From Branchiostoma lanceolatum (Eukaryota; Chordata; Leptocardii; Amphioxiformes; Branchiostomatidae), in assembly GCF_035083965.1 (NCBI RefSeq), contig NC_089724.1:29811435-29875434 (forward strand): 64,000 bases of DNA, read 5' to 3'. This document shows positions 11,426 to 24,000 of the stretch, in pieces; position 1 is the stretch's first letter; every line of letters starts with the position of its first letter. The notes under the pieces are model-generated. The model was given only the letters and a program-made list of their open reading frames with translations. It had not been told where the DNA came from and searched no databases. The translations under genes and the position numbers were made by a program.

Positions 11426-13901
11426 CGTGCGTGTGTGTTTGTATGTATGAAATAAAGATCCTGGAAATAGTGATGCTATGTTACCTTCTTTATAAGGGTC
11501 ATTCCCCGTCTCCAAATCTTTCACAAGTCTTTCAAACGCTTCGTCTTCCTCTTTGTCCAACCACAGGTCCTCTTCTAATTCTCTGAATGCTAGTTGCAGG
11601 GTAAAGAAAACAATCATTGCGCTATTTTTTCTCATCTCTGAATCTGATATCATTAATTAATGAAATAGACTATAGATTGTTTGTTCCCTTTGGCTTTATA
11701 AGGCTGATCCTTGAATGTGCAGCAGTATGGCACCACGGACTTACAATTAACAACTTACAAATATTGCGGGGTACAGAAACGCGCGTGTCAGATCGCCCTT
11801 GGATGTGTAAATATGGTTAATTCCAAAGGGAGGCATAGAAGGAAAACCTGGTGTAAAGTTTATTTGCCATGCCACTGCAGCTGGTTCATTTCGAAAAAGA
11901 AATGAGCTATCTAACTTGTTATCTGCTAGTTTTGTAATGTTTACTGTGTGGTTTTGCAGTGTCCAATATATTAGCACTATTGCCTGCCTAACACACGACG
12001 ACAGGATCAAGGCCGAAACCTAGAAAAACTGGCGATACCACCACTGCTGAGACTGTTGAACAACGAACAATAACATGTTGTAACTGTAACGTAATTGACT
12101 GCTCATGATCAAATCAACTGCATACCCTGTTGTCTGTGTTAGTAATCTTTATACTACAGAATTTGTGCAGTATGATAGTGGAATCTTAAACCGGTGCAAG
12201 TAAAAGTCACTTCAGCCGCTCGGCTGCCAGGTTTTACATGAATAAACTATTCATTGATTCATTCATTCATTCATTCATATTCTTCAACAGAGACGGGGGA
12301 CGCTACAAGCTGGTTGGCAAATCTTGCTCTCTACTTGAATAACTTGTGCAAAACGTCACACAAGGAGGTAATCTCCACTGTAAGGACAGTTGCACAGCCA
12401 AAATAAGGTTTGCACGTCTGACCTCTGACCTCCTTACAGCTACAATTCAGTTTGCTCCATCAATCCTGTTAGCTTCGTGATGACTTCCTGTCGCCTCGAA
12501 ATATCTATGATTAGTTGTGTCCCAATGAACATAGAGGTTACTATCCAATAGTCAAGCTATAAGCCAATATGACCTTAGTCACAATTGGCATTGTTATCAC
12601 TTCACTTCACTATAATGGCTAAGATGACAAGTAGGGGATCAAAGAGAGAGGTCGTGACATGATGTTCAGAAAGTTCAAGAATGGAATGTGGTAATTACCA
12701 TCCTGTTCGTCTTGGTAGATTCTGTGTGCCTCCAAGAAGATCTTGTCTGTTGCTACGCCTCCTAATTTCTTGTTGAAAAGGTGTCTCACTGAAACGGAAA
12801 ACCGACGTCTTGTTAGATTCATTTTTTTGCTCTGTGCAATGCTTTCTGCCATAAATCACACCGCTGCAGTTCCTCAACAAGTTTCTAGAGAGCGCAACCC
12901 TACACCACGGAACACAGTACATAACACCTGTCATCTAAAAATCAAGACCATGGCATGTTTAGAACAGAGGATATGAAACGGTTGTTCCACTTGCAGTACC
13001 GTGAAAAAACGCTAGCAGGCCTTCAAATGACGTGCATCTCAAACGACTTCATGGTTGCAACTCCTGCCCACGTTCTAGATATAATCACAATCCTACCACG
13101 ACAACCACGACAACCACGACAACCAGGCCAACCCCTTGTCCAGACATAAGTATTCACACAGCCGGTAAAAAAAGCAAACGGCATATGGTCAATATCCCAC
13201 CTTTCTGTATCTCGTCGTCGTTCAGAACTTTCAATTTTTCCACAATTTGATCCACTTGCATCCGGAACTGGAGATCTAAAGAACAGACAAATCATCAGGA
13301 CCGATCATAAGAAGATCGTGTCTTGTTCGAAAGATTGCAGTTTGTGTCTCTTAGTTTATGCAACAATGGTAACTTATAGTCGGAACTTACTATTGTTTTC
13401 GTTGTCCGTCTTGCCCTTCTCGTCGTTGATCAGTTCTTCGACAACTTCCTCCTCATTTTCGCTGAACTTCAATTTCTCACCCAGTTGGTTTATAACTGCA
13501 AACACGGGAAAGGCCATGCAGGCAGTCAACATGGAGGCAGTCAACAAACAAGATGGCCGCCACGATTACAGCTTGAAGTCAAGGTCAGTACAAGGTCAAA
13601 CGATACGACTACGTTATGTTTCCTTTCATTGAAAAGTTAGTAAAATCAACATTAAATATAACGTTATCAAACTTGAACAGTTGTAAACGAGAAATCTACT
13701 TTACTATTCAGACAATATGAGTGCGCATTTTAATCTCTTTAAACTAACCACACCACTAATACTAGTAATAGTGTCAAAGGGTTATACACTTCTTACCAAG
13801 CCGTTGTTCTACTTACGTTGCTTCTCCCCTTGGCCAGCAGGAACGCTATAGACGTCTCTCAGCACGCAAAGCAGAGCAAGAAACGTAACAGCAGCCCTCA
13901 T
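5804..13901 (-). CDS. Paralogue A: secreted acidic protein with two A-B-C exon-module triplets and KRFWKNLG tail
   Basis: Nine exons: 13817-13901, 13391-13495, 13201-13275, 12699-12788, 11485-11589, 10960-11034, 8568-8663, 6415-6528, 5804-5940; total 882 nt, 293 aa. All introns are GT-AG and phase 1. Exon 1 gives a signal peptide (MRAAVTFLALLCVLRDVYS, then VPAG). Exons 2-7 are modules A, B, C, A, B, C of 35, 25, 30, 35, 25 and 32 residues, for example LDKEEDEAFERLVKDLETG (A) and RYGEDLGKRLLGKMAEI (C). Exons 8 and 9 are acidic spacers, each ending in KRFWKNLG. It is predicted secreted and helical. Function is unknown and I do not recognise the family. It lies head-to-tail with paralogues B and C, which share the exon plan. 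The KR pair could be a processing site, but B has KMFWGELD at the equivalent place. Confidence 0.8.
6045..6140. repeat. Dispersed repeat fragment, partner at 16255-16390
   Basis: The poly-T stretch followed by the phrase 'tctcgcagagaatgcccttcatacaatttacttgctgtg' recurs, diverged, at 16330-16385 and more weakly near 15620-15680. It lies in the last intron of paralogue A. The class is not identified; a SINE or LINE tail is possible. Confidence 0.4.
9440..9720. repeat. Fragment of the dispersed 'atgcaaat...tgcataat' family
   Basis: The text 'cttgcataattggtatc' followed by 'taccttcatgccgaatatcatgg' matches 44690-44785 closely and resembles the interior of the Helitron-like copies. It lies in an intron of paralogue A. 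No ends are visible. Confidence 0.45.
11371..11441. repeat. (GT)n microsatellite
   Basis: About 70 bases of GT/GTGC dinucleotide repeat in an intron of paralogue A, between its fourth and fifth exons counted from the gene start. Open frames across it (poly-Val/Cys or Thr/His) are artefacts. Confidence 0.95.
12247..12279. repeat. (ATTC)n microsatellite
   Basis: A short run of the tetranucleotide ATTC in an intron of paralogue A. Similar GAATGAAT runs occur near 4287, 32843 and 57510, often next to repeat elements. Confidence 0.85.
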
Positions 13902-14734
13902 ATCGCCGCGGTGTCCCCTGTTCGGTGTCAATCTTTTGAAATCTCGTCAAGACACTGTGACGGACAAGCCTGGGTGTGACCCTATCCGTGTTCGTGCCTG
14001 TCTAGAACTAGATTATCAAGTTAGCGGTGTGACGTACAGAACATCAATTATGACGCAAGTGCCTCCGGAAATGAGTATGGGCCCTGCCACACTTGTGCGT
14101 ATATACAAGCCCGCATGAGGTGCGTATTAACATGATTTAAGTATGATTTATAGTTATCGGACGCAGTTTGCTTCCGAAATGATCATGACCAAATGACAGC
14201 ATATCACAAGATGCGCAAACAGCTGTCTTATGCAATATGACTTATTTTCAGGGAAACGAATATACTGATTTCTTTATCACGGGAACAATTCCAATTATGT
14301 CCAGTATCAGGATGACGTCACCCTAACGGCCACCCTACCATACCCTTTGCACTGGTATGATATGACGTCACATCTGACTCCCGGTAGCCTCAAAACTACT
14401 CGGTAATTATCGTAACTTCTGCCAACTTCTACCACCCTAACTTCTAACCATAACAATTCATCCATTGCTTGTCTAGACGTTAGTTGATGCAGCTTGAAGA
14501 TTTAGACAAATTAAGATTGCTTTGCGCTAATGAAGATGTGAAATGTTTCCTTGTAAATCAAAGATACTTTTAACATTTTCTGAGAATCGTCTACGATGAT
14601 AGTAAGTCTTTGACAAGAAATTTCTGTGCCAATCCATGGCCACTCTATTCTTCACAAAGTTATAAAAACTTTGGTCGACAAGAGATGGCTCTTACTCATG
14701 CTGTTTACTCACAATACATTGTATAGTCGGGATA
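13902..14734. other. Upstream region of paralogue A, no gene seen
   Basis: Directly upstream of the signal-peptide exon of paralogue A, so its promoter should be here. I saw no convincing TATA box or other recognisable site and no coding exon on either strand. Confidence 0.4.
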
Positions 14735-15112
14735 CACACACACACACACACCGTAGACAGACACACACACGCACACACAGAGAGACAGACACACACACAC
14801 GCACACACAGAGAGACAGACAGACACACACACGTACACAGAGAGACAGACAGACACACAAACACACACAGACAGACAGACAGACAGACAGACACACACGC
14901 ACACAGAGAGACAGACAAACAGACACACACACGCACAGAGAGACAGACACACACACACAGAGACAGACACAGAGAGAGAGAGAGACAGACACACACACAC
15001 GTACACAGAGAGACAGACACACACACGCACACACACACAGAGAGAGACAGACAGACACACACACACGCAGACAAACACACACACACACAGACAGACCGAT
15101 ATACGCAGAGAG
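14735..15112. repeat. Long (AC)/(AGAC) compound microsatellite
   Basis: Nearly 380 bases of mixed CA and GACA/GAGA repeats. All long open frames on both strands in this block are repeats of Cys-Val or Thr-His type and are not genes. Confidence 0.95.
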
Positions 15113-15737
15113 TCAGAAAACTGTGCTAGGAGTGAAAATGTCGTGTTAGACAGCAAAACTTTTGAAAATGGTCGGCTAGAAGTCAAAATCAAAGACCCCA
15201 TATTAGAACCAGGGATTGCCACCTGGGCCAATCAGCGACACGCACTCTCAGCTACAAAATGCAAGTATCATTTTTGTTCTATGCAATCTAGAATAACGTT
15301 AGGTGAAACAGACAAAGAGTTATCTTTCACTGGAAGTAAACTCTACTGTAATTGTTTGTCTTCCATCTGTCGTAACTTTGAATTCCTTTTCTTGTCGCTT
15401 CATTACATCTCACTTTTGATATCTGCTGTCGATGGGACCATATTAATGCTACTAATGAATGTTGTGTTTGCTTCAGGTATGCATACTTATCAAATCAGGA
15501 CAACAGTAAAATCTGTGAAAACGTAAGCCGCCTAATACTGAACAGTATTGCAGCCAATAATCAAGCAGTACCACACCAGTTTGAAGGAAGCAAACATTTC
15601 TAAGGCCACAGCAAGTAATTTTTATGGATGAGATCAGCGCGCTCATTAATTTTCGCCTGATTTTGAAATAAAAGACAAGAAATTTCATTGCCCTCCGACG
15701 GTGGTCAACATGCCAAAAATGGGCAAATATGTCGTAA

Positions 15738-16140
15738 ACGTTGACAGTCTAAGGTGTTTCATTGCATATGAACACCCAGTGTAGTTCCTGCCCATGATGG
15801 TATGACAAGCTGTTTTCTGCGTTTGTTCTAGTTAATTGAGCTGTATACACATCTTCAAGAACAGTTTAATGTTGACAGTCCAAGGTGTTTCGTTGCATAT
15901 GAATACCCAGTGTGGTTCCTGCCCATGATGGTATAATAACAAGCTGTTTTCTGCATTTGTTCTAGCAAGGACATTATATGAACGGTGGGGGGGGTCTAGT
16001 TAATTGAGCTGTATTCACAAGGTGTTTCATCGCATATGAATGCCCAGTGTAGTTGCTTCACATGATGGTACTACAAGCTCTTTTCTGCATTTGTTGTAGT
16101 TTGTCTATTGAGATGTATACGCATCTACAAGGACATGTTT
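15738..16140. repeat. Tandem repeat, about three units of 125-150 bp
   Basis: The phrase 'aaggtgtttcattgcatatgaa' recurs at about 15752, 15880 and 16020, each followed by 'cccagtgt' and 'catgatggta' and then by a TTTTCTGC segment. The third unit is preceded by a short unrelated G-rich insert near 15985. Confidence 0.8.
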
Positions 16141-16254
16141 ACTGTTGAATCAAGGAGGTTTTATATTATATATGAAACCTCATTGGCTGAATACAGGAAT
16201 AAAAGACTTGTTGGTCATGATATCATATTTCGTCGCCTCAATTCTTGTTCAACA

Positions 16255-16390
16255 AGATTTATGATCTCAAAATTTGAAAATATCGGAATCTTGTTTTTTC
16301 TTGCCCGCCTTGTTTTTTTTCGCCCTATCTCATTAATTTTGGAGTCTGCGGAGGATGCCATCCATAAAATTTACTTGCTGTGGCCTAACT
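16255..16390. repeat. Dispersed repeat fragment, partner at 6045-6140
   Basis: A poly-T tract and the phrase 'gaggatgccatccataaaatttacttgctgtgg' match the copy in the last intron of paralogue A. It abuts the 5' end of the Helitron-like copy at 16395. Confidence 0.4.
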
Positions 16391-16394
16391 AACT

Positions 16395-17884
16395 TATTAT
16401 CTTCGCCGAGTACTTGTACTCGGAGAAGATTATGTTTTCGGTTGAAAAATTTGTTGGGTGGGTCCGTATGTATGTCAGGAGCATAACTCGAGAAAGCTTC
16501 AATCAATCTTTCTGATTTTTAGTAGGTGTGTAGTGGATTTTTAAAAGGAAGGTCAAGTTCGAAAATGGTTTACCTGGCGTTTTTCAACAGTACTGCAGCG
16601 GACTTAACATTTTTTTGGGTTTGTATGTAGGCAAAAAAAGTGACGGAAACGTTGATGGATCTTCATGATTTTTTGCAGGTGTGTAGATGTTGTGAAAACG
16701 GAGGTCAAGTTCAAAAATGGTTCTCCTGGCATTTTCCGTCGGTACTGCAGCGGGCTTTGTGTGGATGTGTATCTGTATGTCGCCAGCATAACTCGAGAAG
16801 CTGTTGATGGATCTGTATGATATTTAGTGGATTGGTAGAGTTTACAGAAAGGAAGGTCAAGTTCGATAATGGGCCTTCTAGCGGGTACCTAAGGTACTGC
16901 AGCGGAGCTTGAAAATTTTGGGGCATATTTTCTTAAAGTGCTATGGTCATGATTTTTGTGTGGTAGATAGTTCATGCCACAGAAAGTAAGTTCTGCAAAT
17001 TTGGGCCACCTAGCGGCTTTTTTTAACTGCAGTGGATGTTTTTATTTTGATATTTGGACATGAATAACTTGAGAAGGGGTCGATAGATCGTCTTGATGTT
17101 TGGTATGTAGAGAGGTCAGATGGTACTTTACATAATGACTAATTATGCAAATCAGGAGCTTATTTTCATAATTAGTAAGGAAAGTTTGTTTACCCACTGC
17201 ATTTCATTATGGGACATGGGACAGTGTCAGGACATGTAAACAGATGGCCTTGCATAAACGAACATGTAGTTCAAATAAATAAACAGATGAGGCACCCACT
17301 TTCTCCAAGCAGAGGTGTGGGTCCAGCTGGTTTTTAATGTGTTCAGTTCAGGCATTTTGTTCAACACGGTTGACGACATAACAAAAAAAGGACAAAATAG
17401 AAAGCCTAACAAAAACATCTAAAAACACGTCAAAAACCAGCCAGACCCACTCCTCTGCTTGGAGAGTACACTGCACCAAAACTTCACCACTGCTAGATGC
17501 GGAAAAGTCACATGTACTACGTGTTTCAAGATGTGTATGATATGGAATAAAGATATATTCTATTCATATTAATTGACTGTGCCATTTCATCATCACTTTC
17601 AACTTACAACACTGCAATATCGAACCTTTGTGGCCCATATAATATCAACATACTCATATTTTTTTCATGACCAGTTATAACGTATATCAGCACACTAGAC
17701 ACATATACTAGTCCTGTACCACCAAATGATTTTTAACCCTTTCTAGACAGGACTCATTCGCCCCATCATAACTTCCCAATGATATGGTGCATGATCAAAT
17801 TTGCAGGGGGTGTAAGCATGTAAATATTAATCACTCTGCATAAAAAGCCTTGATTATTTGTCGAAGATAATGTGTTCGTGGAAC
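16395..17884 (+). mobile_element. Helitron-like non-autonomous element, copy 1
   Basis: It starts at TCTTCGCC after an A and ends GGAACTCTAG before a T. The interior shares with the copies at 22566, 34975 and 41717 the phrases 'gcataactcgagaa', 'ttttgtgtggtagatag' and an ATGCAAAT-rich block. A 5' TC, a 3' CTAG, an imperfect hairpin just before CTAG and A/T insertion context fit Helitrons, though the hairpin lies closer to the end than usual. No protein is encoded. A small TIR element (17299-17468) is nested inside. Confidence 0.45.
17299..17468. mobile_element. MITE with AGCAGAGG inverted ends
   Basis: The left end CTTTCTCCAAGCAGAGG and right end CCTCTGCTTGGAGAGTA are inverted copies, and the arms extend inward through GTGGGTC/GACCCAC and CTGGTTTTT/AAAAACCAG. 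It is the same family as 56100-56263 and 63071-63211. I could not see a clean target duplication for this copy. Confidence 0.75.
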
Positions 17885-18037
17885 TCTAGTTATCCATATA
17901 GTCGAGTATGTGATAAAAGTTTGATGTCAAAGTATCCTGAGAAGATAACTTTTCTATATCAGCCATGAGTTCACTATCATACTGAATCAGCTTGATGAAG
18001 TGTAGGGTAACGTGGATCGTTGTCGGCAGTGCCTGCG

Positions 18038-21000
18038 TCACTGTTCGTTGTCGGCAGTGTCTGCGTCACTGTTGAAGTCACTTTCTGTCGTCATAGGTAT
18101 GGTCGTCGAGTAGTGCCATAACCACCAGTCATCGTCATCATCGGACCAGTCAGGGAGGTTGTCCCATAGCCACCAGTCATCGTCATCATCGTTCTTGTCA
18201 CCTTCCTCACCCGCCAGGTCCCCCACACCTACAGGGAGAAGGCCGAGATGTTACCTTCCCGACAGGAGACAAAATGGCGTGCCTGCAAGCCAACCTGCTG
18301 CACAAGGCTATTCTATTGCAGATGAGTCCGTTTGTTCAATTACTAACAAACAATTCTCGCAGAGTCGTCATCACTAGAAATGCCAGACACTCGAGGAAAC
18401 AACCTGTGACTTACCAACTGTAACATTTGCTGCTGAGACACGGTCTTCTTCGACGCTGTTATCTGATGTCTCCTCGGCACTCGCTGTAGCGTTAGTTGTT
18501 GCCGTGTCTGCTGCTGTAGTTTGGTTTGTATCACCGTTCTTGCTGTTTTCCATGCCCTTAAATGGCGACTCTGTTGAGCTACTGTTACTGCCGATTGGCG
18601 TCGGAACTGCAGCTGAAGCATCAGCGATATCCACAGGAATTGTTACATTAGCAGGGAACACAGCATTTACAGTTGGTGATACTGTGGCTGGGATGTCAAC
18701 TAGCGAGCCTCCGCCTGACGAATTGTCATCCATATCCTGTCCAGACACGCTGGCGCTCGAGTAGACGTCAGTTTCTGTGACAGCAACATTGTCATTTGCT
18801 ACAGAATTGTTGCCGCTACTTGGAGAAGTTGTGATAATGTTCAAGCTATTTGTCTCGTCATTGTCCGTTGTAGCAACATTCGGAACTGCGGTTGGTGTAC
18901 CTGATATATTTTCTAACTTGTTTTGAGGTCCATCTTCCGAGATACTGAGGTTAGTTTGTGCCGCGAACGTTCTCTCTCTAGTCACGGTCATTGTCGTGAT
19001 GTTGGTCCCTGTTGCGTTATTTGATGTATGATTGATTGGCGATTCCAAGTGTTCCGTGTCAGTTAATGGCTGAGACGTGCTGATCCTGTTTCCAGGAGTT
19101 GAAGCACTGAAAATGTTTTCTGAGTTAGTTGTTTCGTTTTGGGCGGACGTCACTAAACTACTGATATTGCTTACGGGGGTGGTGGTGATAACCCTGACGT
19201 CTGTTTCAGGTTCAGTTGTCTCGCTCCCAATGTCGGTATTGCTGCTCCCTATAGGTGTGCCTGTCTTCTGCTGTTTGGTAGAAGCAGTGGTTGCACTAGT
19301 GCCATTGTGTTTTAGGTCTTCGTGAACATGAGAAGTAGATGTATTGACAATTCCCCCATTGTCTTTTGAAGGATTAATGGTGCCGTTTTTAGGATATATT
19401 ATCTCCGCATCTGCAGTTTGCACTTGGGTAGGATTTGCCCCTGCAGTCTGTGGTGTCACATCCGCAGCCTGTAACGGATTAGGGTTTACACCTGCGGCCT
19501 GTACTTGAGAAAGATTTGCCTCTGTGACATGTACTTGAGCAGGGTTTGCACCGGCAGACTGCGTTTGAATAGGGTTTGCACCGGGTGACTGTGCTTGAAC
19601 AGGGTTTGCACCTGCATTCTGTGCTTGAACAGGGTTTGCACCTGCATTCTGTGCTTGAACAGGGTTTGCACCTGCATTCTGTGCTTCGATAGGACTTGCA
19701 TTAGCATATTGTACTGAATTAGGGTTTCCAAAATCTTCTATCTCTTCCATGCCGTTATTACCGAAGTTACCATTATATTCATTTCCCTCATCTGGCACGT
19801 CCACATCTAGTTCACCCCAAAACATCTTGTTTTCTTGATCGTCAGCTACTCTGTTGATTTTCTCCGCCGCTAAACTGATACCATTGGCTCCGTCCGGGTT
19901 CGCTGAAAAGGCAGTACACAGAATCTGGTCATACATTCGTAGAGTTATGCAAAATGCCCTATTTTGCTATGGCAAGATCTAAAACCATTTTAAAGTTATT
20001 TATACATTTATAGCACATCTCCTTACCTTTTAGTATCTCCATTTCCTCGTGGATCTCCCTGATTTCTTCAAATATCTTGGCTCCCTCCTCCGATCCAAAT
20101 TCTTCCTCAACCAGGTTTTTAACTGTGGTGTAATGATTATGTAACTATTAGTGTTTGCGCCATTTGGGATGCATATTATGTGTATAGTTTGAAACATTCA
20201 TATTATGTAACCATTGTGTTGTGTATTAGAAATGTATTCAATTATATAAATGTGCAACAACTGAACAAATGACTACTTCTGTTATCAACGGCTTTGTAAA
20301 CAGTAGCTCTTGATATATCATTTTGTATATTGTTGGCGTCCTTTCCTTTTAATGACTGTAAGAGGGAAAACCAAAAATGGATACAGTCTACGTACATCGC
20401 TCCTCCTGCTCGGGGGACAGTCGGGCATAGCTGTCTGCCAGCTCGGACAGTCCCAGCTTGAACTCCATATCTGTCAGAATCAATTGGGGGTTAGTGGCAG
20501 ATCAAGGCACAGTCAGAGCGTAACTAGCCTTCTTCAAGTAAAGGCCTTTTCACGTTCACATTTCAAAGTGAGCAATCAATGTAACCCGACTGAAAAGTAA
20601 CCATCATTTAACGGTGTTGACACAAAATACACGTGTTCCGTATATTTTAGATACTCACTTTTAATAATGGCACTTGAAAGCGTAACCATGTAATTGGTTA
20701 TACTAAACACCCTGCAACGCTACCAGGTCGACCTCATTATCAGCTGTGGAAAGTTGGAAAGCCTTTCCATGGCCTCTCCTGGAGTTATCTAAAGGATGCA
20801 CAGAGTAGAGTGTTCGCCTTGCTGGTCGGGGGTCAAACCCTAGTCCAGTCATACCATAGACTTGAAAATGGTACATACTGATTTCTCTGCTGAGCACCCA
20901 GAGAAAGACCATGGGAGTTGAAAACACTCCACTTTCAGTGGGATAGCTGCCTACTGTAGCGTTCTGCGTGCCGCAAGGGCTAGAGAAACGGGGATGGGCA

Positions 21001-24000
21001 CCTCCCTATAACGTTACACCAAAGGTTGTGGGAAGGGTTTTAATCAATATTCTTAACTAATGTAGAGTATCTCCACGCAGTACTAGTTTACAAAGCGGTC
21101 TTTCAAACATGAAAGACACACATACACACAGAGAGAGGGAGAGAGAGAGATGCACATCTCTCTAGAGGGTCACTTTTAAAGTAGAAATGTTTGGTACTAA
21201 CCTTCCGTTTCAGGATCCCTTCCATCTTTGGTATCCTCCACGAGTTCTTCAAAAGCCTCCTCTTCTCCTTCGTTTAGTTTGAACGATTCTTCCAACTCTT
21301 CATTTGCTGAGGGAATGGTTTATAGATAGAAATATGACTTATCATGAGAAGGAACAGGCCCAGGAGGAAGAGACATACATTCTGTTTTCTGCAAGTGAAT
21401 CGAATTGAACGGTATTTTTCGAAAGACCTAGGCTATTGACAGAATGTTCCGGTCAATCATAATTTTGGGTACAATTAACCGGATGTCCACAATACGGTCA
21501 GTCCTAACCAAAACGCGTTATATAACCCTAACCCTGATTCTGATCCTGTAGATGGTGCAAACACGCTAGTTGACACTCATGAGAAAGACTAATTGAAAGA
21601 CTGATGATGATCCACTGTATCACTGTATTATTGAAAGACTACTGGTAATTAACTGAATGGAACTACTGACAAGGATTCCCTAACTCCTCATATAACCGTA
21701 CATAACCTGGTTATGATCTTATATTAGCAAGAAATTATATTTGGTGTGTCATTCTTTACTTCTAAACAGAGACCTATTGAAGAGGATTGCATTTCCTGAG
21801 CAAAGTACTTAGTTTACCTTCTTTTTCGCTCGCGTATATTTCTTCCGCCGCGTCAAAAACCTCGTCTGCTCTGGCCACCCCCATTTTACGACTGAAAAGC
21901 CTTTTTACTGGAAAAAAAGTACCGTCCATAATAAGTCCATAACAAGATATAAAGAGTCTCCACAATCAAGTATGGAGAATGGGAATATTGTGTGCTCCAA
22001 CATTGGAGGTCATTTCAATATTTGATAATGAATGAATGCCTCTGACATACTCAGAGATAGCAAATTTGAAAGTACATACATGTATTTATGTATCTAAAGC
22101 ATGAATATGTTTAAACTTATGCTCTTATTTACAATGTAATAGTGATGGTTACTACTTACTTCTTTCCATTTCCTCTTTGCTCATTGTTCTAAGTTTTCTC
22201 ACGATTTCTTCAACCTGGAGCCTGAAAATCACTTCTGCACGAAATGATAAGATATGTTAGCTACATAGAGGCTATATAGTCCGTATTTCTGATACAATTC
22301 AAAATAGCTAACGTCTATCTGCAAATATACACATACAATAAACATATCATGATCATGCTACTCGGTAGTGCCACACGGAGGTGTAAAGAAGAACAGGCTA
22401 ATATTCATTTACCTGTCCGGATGCCCAATAAATCATATCATCATTTAGGAGCATGCACAAATGATGTTCTGGAACCGACATTAGACAAGAAAGTCCTATC
22501 ACGAGCACCTCGACAACCACCATTTTGATCGTGATATGCAAAATTGATGTCCGTATTCATAATGATTATCTTCGCCAGAACGGCTGTGTTTTGGTAGCGT
22601 ATGTATGTGGTTTAGCAGCATAGAAGTTAAGGATGGTTTGCCATGGAATTTGACAAGTCTTCTCCTATCTAAGAAATATTACATTTCGAGCTCTGGTGGC
22701 TTTCGAAAGTACTGCAGCAGAATTTCCAGTTTTGATATCTCGTGTTCTGGACAAGCTATGGTCATGATTTTTGGTGGTAGATAGCTTTTGTACTAGGAAA
22801 GAAGTCAGGCCCTCTATGTAATGGCATGTCAATTATTCAAATTAGGACTCGATTTGCATAATCAATGAGGAAAGTGCATTCTTCAATTGCGCTACATACC
22901 AAGAATTTCATACTGATTACATATGCAACTTGGTTCAAGAATAACACTACTCGATATAAATTATGAAAATCATGACCCAGTTTGCATAATCAATGAGAAA
23001 ATTGTATCATACCTTTATACTGATAAATGATGGCATAGTATCATACTACTAGTAATATGCCATACTAGTAACACATATGGCGTTAGATAAAGATGAATAT
23101 CATCAGACAAAGATGATTTAAATTTCGGCATAATTTGCATAACTAATGAGGAAATACTACAATAGCTTCCTGAAGAAGGATATTTGCAAAACAAGTGATT
23201 TGGAAATGGGGGGGGGGGGGTAATGATATTATGCTACCTATAAGAGACATCATTTGCATTGCAATGAAACAAGAATTACTAGGCAGGGGTATGGGGTCAT
23301 GGAACTCTCGTTACTTACTGTCTTGTTTAGGGTCGACGCCGTTCTCTTCATCTTCAATCAGCTCCTTTGTTGCCTCCACTTCTGCATCGTTGAAGTGGAA
23401 TTTTCTCTGTAGCACTGTCAGCACTGTTTCAAGCAAATAAACAATTGATAAGTGAATAGCACCATATGCCTCATTTATGTTCATTATCATGATATCATTG
23501 ATAGCTACGTTACATTGCATGGCTTACTTCTGCTGACAAACGAAAGCGGTTGCAAACGTCTTTACCAGACAAACCCCTGACTCCAAATTCAACAGTGAAC
23601 GAAACAACAGGTATGTGTTTTAAGTTGTCACGTTAGAGCATTACCCCAGTCCAGAAGATAATGTTATTTTGATACATGAAGCACAATAATGAGTTGACAA
23701 TAATAATGTACTCGTATACAAACTAGTTACAGTTCATAGAGTTGATTTCGGTGGATCGTATCTCCGTAAATATGGCATTAATTGCATCATATCTATATTA
23801 TTGGAATAGCCCTTTATAATGAATACCATTTGTTATTATTGTACACTCATGGGCTGAGCACCAGGGCCACATTTGTGAATAGGCCGGGGAAAAGTTTCCT
23901 TTGATCAGATGTCCGTTGCCTTTCTAATGATTAGCATCATCATTGAAAAGCTTGTACGATTTTATTTATAAACCTCAGTTTGTTATCATCACGATTTTGT

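Noticed and set aside
5804-13901. Neuropeptide precursor
   Set aside because: KR sites precede only two motifs, no amidation Gly-Lys/Arg series, and the paralogue B equivalent lacks KR; kept only as a possibility.
14692-15231. Three long Cys-Val-rich open frames on the minus strand and a Thr-His-rich one on the plus strand
   Set aside because: They are translations of the AC/GACA microsatellite, in all frames at once.
18504-19325. Antisense open frames over the mucin-like exon
   Set aside because: Shadow frames of a low-complexity exon, no independent evidence.
20790-20860. tRNA gene
   Set aside because: A and B boxes are present, but no acceptor stem pairs and a SINE body follows, so it is a tRNA-derived SINE head.
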